Assembly: GCA_021820675.1 (NCBI GenBank)
Contig: JAKADI010000069.1
Span: 1-7,434, forward strand
DNA from: Bacillota bacterium
GTDB taxonomy: Bacteria > Bacillota > Sulfobacillia > Sulfobacillales > Sulfobacillaceae
Length of the DNA stretch: 7,434 nt
Direction of reading: 5' to 3'
The notes below the pieces were generated by a model, which saw only the letters and a program-made list of their open reading frames with translations, was not told the DNA's origin and did not search any database. Numbering within the stretch: position 1 is the first letter of the stretch; each line of letters starts with the position of its first letter. This document shows positions 6,332 through 7,434 of the stretch, one piece after another. Both the position numbers and the translations under genes were made by a program.

Positions 6332-6682
6332 CTACGGAGGCGGCTTAGCCGGAACCAACAGTATGCTACCATCGAGTGAACGAGCCAGCACCATCAGATT
6401 CTGGCGGTTCGACCGAAAGTAATGCGGGCTACTAGAGTTCATTTGGTCCGGATCTATCCATTCGGACAACTTTGTCGTGATACACCGCACCGTACGCGCA
6501 CCTATAGCTCGAGTCTGCACTGTTTTGGCGCGTGAACAATTCAGAACTTGCTCGAGGGTTTTTACGACAGGGTCTAGGATCTGACCGATAGCCCCCAGAA
6601 TCTTCATGGAGTCGTTTAGTACGTGGGTCCTGTTCGTGATTGGCACTATCATGTTTGGGCGTAATTTGCTCTTACGGTCCAT
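6332..6682 (-). CDS. Hypothetical protein, 116 aa, unrecognised
   Basis: No family recognised. The N-terminal half contains a possible amphipathic helix (SMKILGAIGQILDPVVKTLE, about 25-44), followed by a basic, Thr-rich stretch (ARTVRCITTKLSEW), then a polar segment and a C-terminus ending LARSLDGSILLVPAKPPP. No signal peptide or membrane segment is seen. The reason to call it is the strong AGGAGGGG (6691-6698) eight bases before ATG 6680-6682. The final residues look like read-through into non-coding sequence, so the C-terminus may have been altered by a frameshift. A weak inverted repeat CCTCCG/CGGAGG (6314-6319 with 6335-6340) overlaps the stop codon. Confidence 0.55.
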   Translation of the reverse strand: MDRKSKLRPNMIVPITNRTHVLNDSMKILGAIGQILDPVVKTLEQVLNCSRAKTVQTRAIGARTVRCITTKLSEWIDPDQMNSSSPHYFRSNRQNLMVLARSLDGSILLVPAKPPP

Positions 6683-7130
6683 AACAGTTTCCCCTCCTGG
6701 TTTGTGATGGCTTGGTTCGAAAAACTGACACTTGCAAGACCTATGATGAAAGTTGTGTGAATCCGCACGGAGCGATTACTTAGGCCGACAAAACGGTCGA
6801 CGTATAGTTTTCTTCTGGGACAAGCTAGTGGGTCAGTTGATGCCCCAGGAATCTCATAAAAGCTGGCCCTCCATGCACCGTGGATACTTTCGGAACGGAT
6901 GCTCAATGACGGTCGGTGGCTCGGTGATTAATTCGCTTCGTTTTCAATGGTGAGGGCATGCGCTTGGATGCGTGGGGATCTTGCATGATGTCGTTTATGC
7001 ATATTAATTCGTATTGATATTTTCAGAGATTGGTCGATATTCATCGTAATAATGAGTTATATCGCTTGATTGATGACAATACACGAATGCCGTAAAAACT
7101 CCACAAGGCATAAATCTACGGTGGATACTT
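6683..7130. other. Gap without a credible gene, AT-rich in part
   Basis: This 448-base stretch holds no frame with a start, ribosome site and recognisable product. The part from about 6985 to 7085 is AT-rich and probably contains the promoter of the 116-residue gene, but no -35/-10 pair at proper spacing stands out. GGTTCGA at 6714 resembles a tRNA T-arm, but no cloverleaf forms around it. Confidence 0.5.
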
Positions 7131-7397
7131 TTACTCCTGTGCCTTGGTCTCGCCTACGGCCTCTGAACTAGAAGGCGTGGACTCTTGGCGTCGTCTTGTC
7201 AGTGGATACACATGGTCATAAATCCTAAACGATATCCCGAGTAAGGCACCTAACAAAATACTACCCAGCACAATGAGTGAGACGGATACGGCGGGTATTG
7301 TCCAGAACAAAATGTGTAACCGCATCTCTTGGCGATTTTGTACGGCCAAGATTCCTACCAATAAGGCAATTGCTAAGTAAACGGTCAGACGACGCAT
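7131..7397 (-). CDS. LapA-domain (DUF1049) small membrane protein, 88 aa
   Basis: The LapA/DUF1049 family comprises small inner-membrane proteins with two transmembrane helices. In E. coli LapA works with LapB in controlling lipopolysaccharide assembly; Gram-positive members have no assigned role. The first helix (about 4-20) ends in the family motif AVQNRQEMRLHILFW. The second (about 35-58, SVSLIVLGSILLGALLG) carries the small-residue LLGALLG pattern. A basic RIYDHVYPLTRRRQ and an acidic tail follow. ATG 7395-7397 is preceded by GAGGG (7405-7409) seven bases away. The 88-residue length is typical. Only 37 bases lie upstream before the window edge, so its operon partners cannot be seen; downstream there is a 448-base gap. 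Confidence 0.85.
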   Translation of the reverse strand: MRRLTVYLAIALLVGILAVQNRQEMRLHILFWTIPAVSVSLIVLGSILLGALLGISFRIYDHVYPLTRRRQESTPSSSEAVGETKAQE

Positions 7398-7434
7398 TCG
7401 CTATCCCTCGTTTCATTCTGATTTGAAGCTCGGC

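Noticed and set aside
6695..6740. tRNA-like GGTTCGA motif
   Set aside because: No acceptor or anticodon stem can be formed around it.
6649..6906. Minus-strand frame of 85 codons
   Set aside because: It starts at TTG with no ribosome site and overlaps the much better supported start of the 116-residue gene.

Overview
The window is a sparsely coding, probably chromosomal stretch in which every gene I can support lies on the minus strand. Intact reading frames cover about 45% of it (3351 of 7434 bases). Purine-rich Shine-Dalgarno sites of the AGGAGG type, moderate GC content, a KimA-type potassium transporter and a SufB of the kind found in sufCDSUB operons point to a Bacillota-like Gram-positive bacterium, possibly an environmental or acidophilic lineage such as Sulfobacillus. 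That placement is inference; no rRNA or other marker gene is present.

Layout from low to high coordinates. (1) 1-1383: the first 461 codons of a potassium/proton symporter of the KimA (YdaO) family, cut by the window edge, with the expected ion-site residues present. (2) 1384-1993: a non-coding or decayed stretch with hairpins and a possible gene remnant. (3) 1994-2422: an orphan 142-residue protein. (4) 2524-3486: a badly decayed sufB, the Fe-S cluster scaffold gene, with in-frame stops, several frameshifts and two internal deletions, still recognisable almost end to end. (5) 3487-3948: no confident gene, one doubtful frame and a strong hairpin. (6) 3949-4251 and 4344-4745: a basic 100-residue orphan and a YggT-family membrane protein, probably co-transcribed from an extended -10 promoter near 4830. 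(7) 4835-5996: about 1.1 kb without a credible gene, starting with an AT-rich island and holding an 11-bp inverted repeat with a structured interior. (8) 5997-7397: a 71-residue membrane protein, a 116-residue orphan and an 88-residue LapA-domain (DUF1049) membrane protein, separated by gaps.

The recognisable intact genes concern the cell envelope: potassium uptake, YggT, LapA-domain and a small single-pass protein. I see no phage, transposase, CRISPR or defence gene. The most informative observations are the sufB relic and the large non-coding fraction, which together suggest a region undergoing gene decay. I did not find a convincing new multi-gene system; the structured inverted repeats and the orphan genes are the unexplained parts.
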